Assembly: GCF_005239225.2 (NCBI RefSeq)
Contig: NC_133294.1
Location: 868,001-932,000 of the forward strand
Reading direction: 5' to 3'
From: Populus alba
Lineage: Eukaryota; Streptophyta; Magnoliopsida; Malpighiales; Salicaceae
DNA length: 64,000 bases
How positions within the stretch are numbered: the stretch's first letter is position 1; every line of letters starts with the position of its first letter. Made by a program: the position numbers and the translations under genes. A model generated the notes under the pieces. It saw only the letters and a list, made by a program, of their open reading frames with translations, searched no databases and was not told the origin of the DNA. Of the stretch, positions 36,756 to 48,058 are shown one piece after another.

Positions 36756-36874
36756 CATACAGAAAATCAAACATACTATAAAAACCAGCATACAGAATCT
36801 TCTAATAAATGATTAAATAAAAAATTATAAATATTTTCATCAAATAAATTATTTGACGAACTTATCTCTTTTTA

Positions 36875-37070
36875 TATTTAGACTTATCTACATATACTAT
36901 GCTACTACCCATATAATCTAAATATATAATACATACTGACTTCTAAGGCCATCATTGAAGAGAGCACTGCCTCATAAATATCACGAAATTGAACAATCAA
37001 ACATTCTGCAACACTCATAATAAGAGTCAATTGTCCAATTCAAATAAATGGCATCTTCTTTGTAGCAAAC
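36875..37070 (-). pseudogene. Exon-free relic of a fourth ACD6-like copy
   Basis: The left part (CATATAATCTAAATATATAATACAT, GGCCATCATTGAAGAGAGCA, then AATATCACGAAATTGAACAA and CATTCTGCAACACTC) matches the 3' flank of copies A, B and C. It runs straight into AATAAGAGTCAATTGTCCAA and AATAAATGGCATC, which match intron 3 of copies A (about 31370) and C (about 53125). Exons 4 and 5 and the intron between them are missing, so a deletion removed them. Similarity ends near 37060. Confidence 0.7.
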
Positions 37071-37963
37071 AAAAAATAATAATACATAACTTTTCAAATG
37101 AAAACCTTTTACTGAAAATTTTACTGAAAAAAAAAAATGTTTTATACATAACTTTTCAAAAAAAAAAAATACATCCACGACTCTATAAATATTGTTTTTT
37201 ACTGAAACTTTTAAATTAATTATAAAAATTAAAGTGTTAGGATTTAAATTTGATGAATATTTGTTGCTAAAGCTTTTCAATCAAACATTTGTTTTGACAA
37301 TCTTGATCTCAATAGTTACAAAAATTAAAAACAAAAAAAACTATTCTATTGTATTATATATATATTTTACAATAGTCAGAAATATTAAAAAAAAAAACAG
37401 AGAGATTCATTTAAACAAAAAACAAATTCTACCATTTCTATTCTTGCCTATATTTTTATTTTCTTCCATTCTACATATAATTTTAGCTCTAAAATAATAA
37501 ATTAAATTAAAATTTATAATATTAATAAATTGGATCTTAGTATTTTTTTAAAGGAACATTTAGCTATTGTTTTATCTTATATTTGACATCATTAAATTAT
37601 TTGTTTGTTTTGAGAAACTCTTCCTATTAAAGAAAACCTATGTCAAAAGATAACATTTTTTTTTATGTGTCTATATTTTTTATATTTTCCTCTCTTTAAT
37701 ATTTGTTGTATTTTTATTAAAAATATATAATTATGTTACAATTCACATTATACATTACCACGTAAATAAGTATCAAACTAGATATGTAAAATATTTGAAG
37801 AGGTTGGAAAAATCATGAGTTTTAAAGGGTCAAATTGTGTGCTTCTTTTTGGAATTTGGGTTTCATTTAACCTGTAGCTTTATTGATTGAAAACTTATTA
37901 TTTTCATAACCTAATTTTTAAGTTTTTTTTAAATAAATAATATATGTAATAAATAAATAAATA
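37071..37963. other. AT-rich DNA without recognisable content
   Basis: A poly-A/T-rich stretch with simple-sequence runs and no coding exon or clear repeat border. ACATAACTTTTCAAA occurs twice (37085 and 37148) as a short local duplication. Confidence 0.5.
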
Positions 37964-39400
37964 AAAATGAATGAATAAAAAATAATTTGAGAATTGAGTT
38001 AAGATAATAAGAATGACAATATAAATTTAGGAGTTAATTTAGTCAAAAATTAGAAGATTTAATAAGTTTATGGACTTAATTAAAATTTGATTTATTTAAT
38101 TAATGCAATCAAGGGTTTAATTACAAAAATATCAAAGTTTGGGGCTGATTTGGATCGAAAATGCAAGAAATTAATGTCCAAGGACCAAAGTGCATAGGTA
38201 ATGATACCATAGGGGGGTTAATTGATGTTTTCAGGGGTAATTTTGAAAGGTTAAAAGTTGAAGACTTTTAATTACACTTTGATTTATTTAATTAATGCAA
38301 TTAAGGGCTTAATTGAAAAAATATCAAAATTTAGGGCTGATTTGGGTCGAAAATACAAGAAATTAAAGTCCAAGGATCAAAGTGCATAGATAGTGATACC
38401 ATAGAGGGGTTAATTGATTTTTCCAGGGGTAATCTTGAAAGAATTAAAAGTTGAAGAGCCATTGAAGCTTAATTGATTAAATTGGAAACCAAGGACTGTT
38501 TGGTAAATGGCTCTGAAATACAAGGGTTTAATTGCAATTGATCCAGGGTAAAAAAAAAATATTTCCGTGAGGACCCAATTGCTAAATGTCAGATGTTTAG
38601 GAGCAAATTGAAAATCGGCATTTCATGTGAAAGCGGCGCCGTTTCAAAACAAACCATTCATCTCCTTCATCCCACCGATTCAACGGAAACTACAGCAGAT
38701 CGTGGGTCACGTCTCAGCTGCCCACGATCCCTCTCGCCTACAAGAAAAAGGCAACAAGCAGGAGGGGGAAGAGAGAACGAGCAGGGGAACGAAGCAAACA
38801 CAGAGAGGACAGAACACAGGGGAACAGAACGAACAGGAGGACAAAGAGAGAGAAAGGGAAATAAGACAGATACAAACGAAGAACGAAAACAGAGAAAGTG
38901 AACGAAAACAGAGAGAGACATGGAAGGAGAAAAAAACCAGAGAAGAAGATCAAGAACAGAGAGATAAAGAGAACCTAGGAGAACACAAAGTAAACGAAGA
39001 AAGATTTCTGGTCTTTCTTCCAGGACTCCAGCAAAGGAATGTCTGTTGTCTCCTAAACAACAGATCACCTAACCACCCAAAAACAAAGGAAACAGAGACG
39101 GAGAGAATAAGAAAAGCAAAAAGAAACCAAGCAAAGAGAAGCAAGACCAGAAGATAAGCACACAAAAAAAAAATGCAGAGGAGAAGAAAGTAGCTTTGGC
39201 TAGCCAGAACACCTTCGCCACCATGTCGTCCCCAAGCGTTCCAGCACCAGGTAAGCTGCGTTTTCCCTCCCCTTACATTTTAATTACCTTGTTGCTGTTC
39301 ACGCACGCCCGCAGATTAAAAAAAAAAAAAACACAGGTTACTGGCTTGGGCCAATAGGCCAGTATCCGGTTAGACTGCTGGATCCAGCCCATATGAGTGT
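37964..39400 (+). mobile_element. Truncated LTR of block B (same family and junction as 26231)
   Basis: It is co-linear with 26231..28690 without the MITE. The same internal ~190-bp duplication (38075..38280 and 38280..38450), the same purine-rich part and the same right-hand join to ankyrin-gene flank (GGATCCAGCCCATATGAGTG, then CCACCCATATAATC) are present. The shared junction shows that LTR and gene were duplicated as one block. Frames over 100 codons on both strands here are LTR sequence. Confidence 0.75.
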
Positions 39401-40109
39401 TGCCACCCATATAATCTAAATATTGATGAAAATCTATTGTATCAAGATCCTTGTAATACCTAGTAGTGCCGTGGAATACAATAAATAGTCCCCCTCAAGC
39501 TGATTGAGAAAACGAACTTGTAGGTGATTGAGAAAATCGAAGAGAGATACCCATTAATAATAATAATCATAAACTTACACCCAATTTTACTACAAGTAAC
39601 CGATTGAAGCAACATTTTAGTCCTAACTTCATTAAGTTAAATACTAATCTATTACACAGTATATATAAGACATTAATTTATATTAAAGAACCATCTCGTT
39701 TCAATAATTTAAATTATCAGATAAAATTAAGATATAATTTATATTATTTTATAACACACTTTGTTAAGTAAAAGATTTTTAGATTTAAAACTTGTAAAAC
39801 TTATATTATTATATACTTAATTTTTATCAAATAAATTACGATGATGAAATTCTCGTGATTGTTTGATGATGAAAAATGTTATATCATATCAAAGAACTAT
39901 TTCAATATAATAACTTAAACCGTTAGATAAAGTTTTAAAATATAATTTATATTAGTTTTTAACCCAAAAAAAAAAAACTATTATTGAAGAGAGCACAACT
40001 TCATAAATATCACGAAATTGAACAACCAAACATTCTATAACACTCCATATATAGTGATTAATGGTAGAGGTTCAAACCAACTATAAAAAGGAAAAACCTC
40101 TATGCCACT
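39401..40109 (-). other. 3' flank of ankyrin gene B
   Basis: Homologous to 28691..29313. Contains the reversed AT-rich dispersed repeat at about 39770..39960. No gene. Confidence 0.6.
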
Positions 40110-43100
40110 TTAGTCTCCATGTTCAAGTCGAGCGTTTTCCTTGTTCTTAAGACCGAGCATTTTCCCCCACAGTAGGCAAGGGACACGAAACGGTGCTCGA
40201 GCTTTCCTGGTTTTCTTGAGAATGTTGAATGTAGAGCCCATAAATGAGACGTACAGACGAAATTGCATTATTGCAAATACTAAGACCGGAAGGAATGCAG
40301 CAATGGAAAGGAGTAATGTTGTCAACTTTTTCTCTGACTGAATGAGTATCAAGATTGTGGCCCCAAAAGATAGCATGGTCGTTATCACAGCAAGGAAGAG
40401 GAAGGTGAAGCCAAAAAGAAGTTTCCGAGGAAGAGAGAAGTGAAATTCTTGTTGCTCAAATGGAGAGGTCAGCAAAGACAGAAATACCACAAGCGAAGTC
40501 AAGGAGCTTGCTAAGGAAAGAACATCCGAGACAGTAAAAACCAGAAAATAGGGAGAGTTGATGAAGTTGGGCGTGCCATTATCATCAGAACCTCCAGGCA
40601 CAGTATAGGCAGCAGCAAAGACAACAGTAGCAACAAGTGCAGCTACTGTGGAACAAGACTGAGTCGTTTCCTTGATCCATTTTTGTGCATTTTCCAGTTG
40701 GTCCTTGTGACTCTCTTTGAAGAGCTCCTCTGCAGTCTTGCCTTCATCGTTCCGAAGCGTGATATAATGAGAAGGAATTACCTCGCGCACTTGCTGCAAT
40801 AATTGGGAGATAAATATGACTGTTATACACACACACACAGACACGCATTACAGAAATGCTATTACTAGTGCAGATAATTTTTAATTGTGAATAATATTTA
40901 AATTTTTCCCTAAGTAGGTGGTTCAGCCTGATGTCTTACGTAGGTTCGAGTTTTGTTATCGCTTTTGGAGAGGTGGCATCTCTACGTTTCATTAGCATTC
41001 AAATTGAAATTTTTTACAGTTTGACGGTTTTTTTATAACCTTAATTGGATTGGATAATATGGTTGAAACATATTTCTTAACAGGATCAAGTCTATGAATA
41101 AATTTTATACGGAGGTAAAGACAAAGGGATAAAAAGGGCTCACCTCAAACCATTGCAACTCCTCCTGAAGTTTAAGTGCAGGCCCAGGCTTGGTTCCTCC
41201 TCTGTAATGCTCCATATCTGCAACATGGTGCAGCAATGTGTTGCCCTTCTTATCAATAACTCGTCGCAGTCTAGCCAATGGTATTCTCTGTTGCTTCACA
41301 AGATTGAAGATCCCTTTCTGGCGATGGATGACGGCCACATCCAAAATGCTCTGACCCTTGTCATTGAGCTTCTCAACAGCATGGGGATATAGTTTTATTA
41401 TCTCCCACACAATCTCTTCTATTCCATTTCTAGTTGCAATCAACAATGGGATCTGCTCCTCCCTAGTTAATGGCGAGTTCGTTACATTGAGCTGCTTAAT
41501 AGCATGGGGATGTTGTTTTATTATCCCCCGCACAATCTCTTCTATTCCATTTCCAGTTGCAAGAAACAATGAGATCTGCTCATTGCTAGTTAATGACGAG
41601 TTCGTTACAGAAGGTTGTGCTGTTGGATGTTGGACTTCTTCTATTTCTTTTCCTATGCTAGTGTTTTCGGAAGTGTTCTCTCCCTTTTTAATTCCCCCCC
41701 CGCCCATTTCCTGCTCTGCTTCTTTTCCTTTATTTTGGTCTCCTTGCATAACAGTTGATGAGGGTGAACCAGTTTGTCTACCTTCTTGTCCTTCCTCTGT
41801 TTTGCTGACGCTCTTCCATGACTCATCTTTCTTTATTAGGATTTTGACAAGTCCTAAAGCGAATACATTCGTTCTTTTCTGGTTCCAGAATCTTTCGACC
41901 CTTGCTGGCCAATATCCTACATCATGTTCATGTGAAAAGGAATAAAATTAAACATCGATGATAGCTAGCCATTTTATGAAATAGAAAGAAATGTTCATAA
42001 TGATAATAAAATGTGAAAAGATAGAGACATGCTAAAATTAGTTGAAGCACAGTTAATTATCATATAGAAAACAAAACAACAGCAACATCTAAGTCATGCC
42101 GTTTGTCGACCCAACCACTTGATTGTAACATCAAATCCCATTTGTCAAGCCTAAGGATTATGCAAGGAAAAATCATTTCAATGTAAAAATTTAAACCATT
42201 AAATCAGATTTAATTTCATGAATTGTTTTATTTTAACTCACCAATACACTTTCGTACGTAAGCGATAATGAGATCTAGCTCAATTAGTATTAGAACCACC
42301 AATCTCGCATAAATAAATAATAAGAGTGATATATAAAGTTAAGAATAAGTCATCCACCATGAAATTTAAATCTTTTAAATGAAATATAAAAATAATTTTC
42401 AAGTTTAATATAGTGGATGATCGATCTAGTGAAGATCATAAAATCAAATTTGAATCACAAACCTCAAAAATTAGTATCAGAACCACCAATCTCACATTAT
42501 ATACAAGACTTGACTCTTTTGAATCAAAGTCAATTATCTAATTCAATAACAAATAAAAATATACACATCTTTAAGAAAGTCCTTCAATTTTTTAAACTGT
42601 TTTTTGTTGAGATTTTTAATTAAATTGAAAAAAAATGCTTGGATGATAGAGTTTAAACCCATGGTTGTTTATCATTTAAATTATGATATTATGTTTACAA
42701 CTATTTTAATAGAAAATTTACGCTATTAAAGATACAAAAGGGCACATGAAAAATAAACATATAAAAAGCGAGGGTTTGAAGAAACAGTACCTTGAGGAAA
42801 AAATCTGCAACGTAATAGATTACTTATCATTTTTGACTCTGCAGACGGGAAATATAACACTTGTAAATTTTGGAGGAAGGAACATAACAAGTCAAAGTTT
42901 GTCGGATTTAAATCTTCCTTTAAAAAAAACAAGAAGAAAGAAAGCTACATGATTCAAATATTTGGTCAAGCCATGAAATTGAAAATTCTTATGATTCCTG
43001 AATTCCAACATGAATGAAATGTATTCAAAATTCAAAATTGTGTCCATTACCTTTGGGGTCCTTTAAATAGTTGAGTAGGTTGCTGCGCAGGGTACCGCTC

Positions 43101-44075
43101 TCAAGATCTTGCATTGCCTTGCACCAAGGTTGTAACTGTGATTTTACCTCGTGATGACGTATAACAGGAAGGCCTGCAACATAATTTAGAGTTCAAATTA
43201 ATTAATTATATACATATATATGTATTTGTATATGTCCATGGTATTCGATCAAGAAATATGCATGTAGGCAATATTGCAAGGTCTAATAATGTGGTTGGAG
43301 TAGGCATACAACTGTAGATGAGTCTTTCAAATATGCCCATGGGATATCCACTCTCAAAACCAGTTGGCATTTCGGCTAGAAGTTGCAGAGCCGTTCTGTT
43401 CTTATTGTCCTTCAAGCTGTGGAGTGATTCATCCAGTTCTAGCAGCAGTAAAGCTGTTTCTGCGTTCATGAGATTGGGAATAGAAAAATTATACAATGTC
43501 TTATATATATGTGTATACTTTTTAAAATTGAGAATTATATAAAGAGAGGAATAATTATTACCAAAGTGTTGCCCTATGATAGCAGCGCCGAGGATGGACA
43601 GGCCATCCTTCGATCGCTGGCGGTGAATTGATAATATGTGGCCATTATAATCCACGCATTCTTCTGGTTTGGACGCTATTAAAAACTCCACTATATCTGC
43701 CTCACCAAATCCAGCAGCTGTGAACAATGGGGTTTCACCGAAGTTATTAGTGATGGAAATTAGGTCTGGACAACATTCTACCAAGAATCTTACAGCCTCA
43801 TAATTCCCATAGATAGTTGCCTCGTGAAGAACCGTATTTCCAAATTTGTTTCGTGTCTGCGGTAAAAAGAATTCTCTTCCCCCCATGATTCCAAGTAAAT
43901 CTTTAAGTGGTTGCTCTTCGTTGCTGTGCACAGCTAGATGAAATCCAGTATCTAAAGATAGAGTAACTGGATAGAACAAATGCTCGGAATTTTCCTTATA
44001 GTAGTCAATCATGTGTTGCCATTCTCCATTCATGGCTGCTATATAAGGTGTCTCCTGTATCATCTCAGAATCCAT
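40110..44075 (-). CDS. ACD6-like ankyrin-repeat/PGG membrane protein, copy B (intact)
   Basis: Coding exons 43562..44075, 43310..43459, 43051..43173, 41144..41916 and 40110..40793 join in frame to 747 aa. The architecture is as in copy A: N-terminal ankyrin repeats (GNTVLHEATIYGNYEAVRFL, GETPLFTAAGFGEADIVEFL), a linker rich in Glu, Lys and Gly, central ankyrin-like units, and a PGG domain (AYTVPGGSDD near residue 586) with four membrane helices. Exon 3 is shorter than in A. Exon 4 is longer because of extra linker residues and an in-frame 123-bp tandem duplication (41363..41485 and 41486..41608). Intron 1 (43460..43561) is 102 nt with no in-frame stop, so retained transcripts would also be open through exon 2. 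A 5'UTR intron spans 44085..44317 and a TATA box lies at 44444. Role as for copy A, inferred from family. Confidence 0.92.
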
Positions 44076-44443
44076 ATTTGCTCTCTACATAAAATTATGC
44101 AAGTAACCATTGTTAATGAACAATCTCAACTCAAAGCTAATTAAATTGTTAGGTGAAATCATGTTTAGTACTGTTCTGTTCTGTTTTTTGTTCTTCTTCC
44201 TCTCTGTGTTAGTCATTATTTTACGGGCTATAAGAGATATTAATGAGGTTATCGACTTGGAAAACAAATTAATAAGAAAGCAGTAAGCACTGAAAGAGAA
44301 CTGTAAGTATATCATACCTTTTAGTAATGGAAATGGTCGGAATGCTCCTCTACCTAGCTCTTGCTAAAATCAATGTCAACAAGGAAACTTGTTTTTGGAG
44401 AGATGACAATAAAGACACAACCTAGCTTGTAGTTTGAGAACCC

Positions 44444-44451
44444 TTTATATA
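44444..44451 (-). promoter_or_regulatory. TATA box of copy B
   Basis: The minus strand reads TATATAAA within TTGTATATAAAGGG. It lies about 125 bp upstream of the 5'UTR intron donor (44317), so a leader exon of about 100 nt is expected. Confidence 0.6.
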
Positions 44452-44459
44452 CAATCCTT

Positions 44460-45734
44460 TAAAGAATGGTTCCATGTTAAAAAGAAAAAGGTAAATGAGG
44501 ATCTGTGTGTTGCTTGTTTAGTTTATAAAGTGAAACTATTATGGGAATATAATTAATGAAGCTAAAGTTCTATTTATTTCTTTTATAAAAATATAACAAT
44601 GATGGAATCTAATATATTAATTTCTAATACATCCCTCTTTAATTTATTTACTTAGTCATTAAAAAACTTAAGCCTTGTAAAGTTTTATATTAAATTAAAT
44701 AGATGAAAAACCCAAGTCTTGTAATGTGTGGTCCATTCAATATTTTTTTTTATATTTGTTTATATTTTTATATTTACTCAATATGAGATATGATTGCTAA
44801 CATACGAGACTCTAAAAATTATATGATTTTATATTAACTTTCTAAAAATCATATATGATTTTATATGATTCACATTCTTGCTTCTAAAATAGGCAAGCAA
44901 AAAAGAAGAAAGTAAATTATTACTTGTTTTCCCTTTTCCTTTTGGAATAATCCTACTTTAATTGTTCTCAACTGCAGCAATAAGGAAGGTTACATTGGAG
45001 GAGAAGACAGAAACAGAAAAAGATGTTGGTTTATTATGAAAATAAATCAGCTGAGAATTAGGCTATTTAATATATTCAATATGCTACACACTCTCTATTT
45101 GTTAATAGATCCATGCAAGTATGTATAAAACTAGGTTTAAAGAAATGAATCCAAGATGCGGCATTTTGAAATAAACAACAAAAAATCAGGGATGATTGCT
45201 TCATATAAGAATTAGCTTTAGTATGCCAAATTATAATCTATATTATTCCATGCATATATAAAAGATTCCTTGCCACTAATGAAACAAATCATCCAATAAA
45301 TGAGTTATGAACCATGAAAGTCCCACCAATAAACTATTTGTTCCAGATTTTTCAAGACATTTAATAATGAAAACGGATGTGATCTGTAGTTTCTGACCTG
45401 GAAATACAAAATGAATATAAATATTCCTGCATTATGATAAACTATTTTTAATTAAAAAAGATTGGGTGCATTGCATTTCTTAAACCATATTAATATTGCA
45501 GCTTGAAATGGAGATTCACATTCTTGCTTCTGAACTAAACAAGCAGAAAGTAAATTCTTCATCTTTTTCCCTTTTTCTTTTGGAATAATCCTACTTTAAC
45601 TGTTCATACATAAGTACAGTTATTACACTACAACTTAAAAGACGCATAGAATATACAAATGTGTTTCACGTTCATGACAAATTGTCCTTGAAATCTATTT
45701 CCAACAAGCCATTAAAGGGGCTTCATTTCCTTCT
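44460..45734. other. Upstream region of copy B with a local tandem duplication
   Basis: No gene. The segment with CACATTCTTGCTTCTAAAAT, then AAGAAGAAAGTAAATT and GGAATAATCCTACTTTAATT, occurs at 44870..44970 and again at 45515..45605. The same sequence occurs once upstream of copy A at 34290..34400. AATCAGGGATGATTGCTTC at 45185 also matches the A flank. Confidence 0.6.
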
Positions 45735-46190
45735 ACTTAGAATATACAATCGGTTTTTTGTTTTCAAAAATTAGTTTATTTCTTGATGTCCAAATGCCCC
45801 ATAAAATGCCATGCGAAAGCAAAATAATTGCTTTTCGTTGGAATATCCCGATCACCAGTGCACTCCTGAGGCATAATCCAGCTGCAGTCTAACCATTTTG
45901 TGAACTTCATCCACAGTTTCCACACATCATCACAGTGCAAGAAAAGATGAACAATTACTTTGACCGGTGTCTATCAGATTCCTGTGGAGAAGAAACTCCC
46001 GAGTGCAGACTCTATTCTGAAGCAACATCCAAATCAATTGAACCTTCCTTGTGAGTCTGCCTCCCATACTCTAGTGTCCTTTTTATTCAAAATAAATTGA
46101 ACCCCACTTAACATATGCAGTAATTCTGGAAATTGATCCAATGGATGGATGGTGGCCATTTCTTGAATTTTAATTTCCAAGAAACAGAGA
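45735..46190 (-). mobile_element. LINE fragment (reverse-transcriptase zinc-binding region)
   Basis: The minus strand translates in shifting frames to LSGVQFILNKKDTRVWEADS, NRVCTREFLLHRNLIDTG, VHLFLHCDDVWKLWMKFTKW and then ILWGIWTSRNKLIFENKKP. This is the zf-RVT (C-H-H-C) segment and tail of plant L1-type LINE ORF2. RT and endonuclease parts are absent, and stops and frame changes mark it as a dead fragment. Confidence 0.75.
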
Positions 46191-48058
46191 AGGTTTCTGG
46201 AAACAGAGTATCAAAGATAGGGAAAGGTACAGTTACAAGGGCTCAGCAACAACAAGTTAGATCTTAGAGCTGTCTGGTATGTGCCATGCTTGCATGTAGA
46301 TGCAGAGAGTAGGTGTAGAAAATATTTCAACACACCAAGTGGTGTTACGATTAGCAGACATGATCTGCGTAATATAAATTATGTACACAGAAAAATTGTG
46401 CGATGCATAGTCCTGGGAAATGAAAAAATATTGAGGTGTTTTCTCGGGACAAGATTGGACATTCCCGGTGAAAACGGGTTAAAAATCCCTGTGTTTGGGT
46501 TGTCTGGGGAGGCTTTGGGCTACCAAAACGCTGGGGAGGTGCCTGCCCAGTGTTGCCCAGCCTAAGTGCTGGTTGTTGGCGCTTGGGAGGCGTCGATGTG
46601 CTTAGACTTGGCTTAAGAGCTGGGCACTACTACACGCCATTGGCCCGAGCATCGGACTTCCAGTGCCTGAAACCTAGGCTTGGCCCAAGCATGAGGATTT
46701 TTTTATGTATATAAAATATGCCCCATTCGGTACAACAAAGGTAGAAAATAAAAATCTCTCTTTTTAGGTCAGGCCTAAACTTATAGAATTATGTCCATTA
46801 TTGGAACAGAAATCTGTCAGTTTAGGCTTGGTCGAATAGAAATCTGTTAATTTTATGACTAGACCAGCCCAACCAGAAATCTGTTAAAAAGATGCCTATC
46901 GTTTTATATAAAAATAATCCCCTCTAGAAGGGAATCTACCAGCCCAGACGACCAATAACAATGCGAGGCATAACAACTAATCACAAGCATAATTATTTTA
47001 TTAATGATATAACTATCAACAACTTATTTTTCTCTATTTATTTACTAGACAAATACAAAGAAAGAAACAGGCAATCTAAGAAAGTGAAAGATGGACAGAA
47101 GCAAAGGAAGAAGGAGGAACAGAGGGTTCAGAGCAAAACACTGTCTAATTTTAGTTTTATTCATTTTATAATTAATTATTAAAAATATTAGAATTTATTA
47201 TAATTTGTGGTTTTATTAAATTAATATATGTATGGATACTATTATATGCATATGAATATAAATTAAATACTTGGATGAAAAATTAAATTTGAGCAAAGAA
47301 AGCTAACATTAAGTCGGTTTGATTTTAGATTTTTGGAATTTTTTGGGTATTTAGAGTTGATGTTGTTTGTAGGTGTTTGGGAGTTGTTTTTGAGTTAAAA
47401 TACTTGCAAATTGTGTTTTTTAAGCAAAAGACAAGCTACCCTGATTTTTTCGGTCACCATCGTAGTGACCGAAATTTGGGTTTGTAGATGACACATTGTC
47501 TTCCACATCGCCCACTTATATTTAAAAAAAAAGGCACAGCTGACAGTTTAAAAAATAAAAATAAAATAAAAATAAGCCCAAGCCTGTCAGCGCTCTTAGG
47601 CTCTTCATTTCACTCGTCTTGCGAGTCTGGGTTTTTTTGCTCTTGTTTTTTTTTTTAAATAAATATAAATTTAAAGAAAGAAATATTGAACCTAGTTGAG
47701 TTCATGATCTAAGTCGCAAGTTTAACAAGTTAAGCCACAATAAACCGGACAATTATTGTTTTCTAATTTTGGTTTTTCCTTTACTGGTATCTTTTTTAAA
47801 AATTCATGTTTCAATTAATATCCCTCGTCGATATTTTTTTTTTTGCTTATTTAACTTTTTTTTTATAGAGATTGATTTTTAATGGTGTTATTTGTATTTA
47901 ATTTTTGACAAAATTATTCTGATTCATCAATAATTTTATTTTTAATATTTTTGTATACAAGAAATTTATTTTTAAAAATAAAAAATATTTATTTCCAGAT
48001 AATATTTCTGATATATGCAACCTCTTATATGATATTGTTTTTCACTTTTATTTTATTT
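46191..48058. other. Region between block B and the solo LTR
   Basis: 46200..46565 has a 94-codon open frame with no recognisable content. 46622..46745 repeats 36640..36755 (GCCCGAGCATCGGACTTCCA, then AAGCATGAGGATTTTTTTAT). The rest, to 48058, is AT-rich DNA in which I see no gene. Confidence 0.45.

Noticed and set aside
41358..41945. 195-codon plus-strand frame opposite exon 4 of copy B
   Set aside because: It is an antisense shadow of a conserved coding exon; equivalent shadows occur opposite A and C, with no homology or splice signals of their own.
46281..46565. 94-codon plus-strand open frame
   Set aside because: No recognisable domain, no splice partners, and it lies between a LINE fragment and a dispersed repeat.
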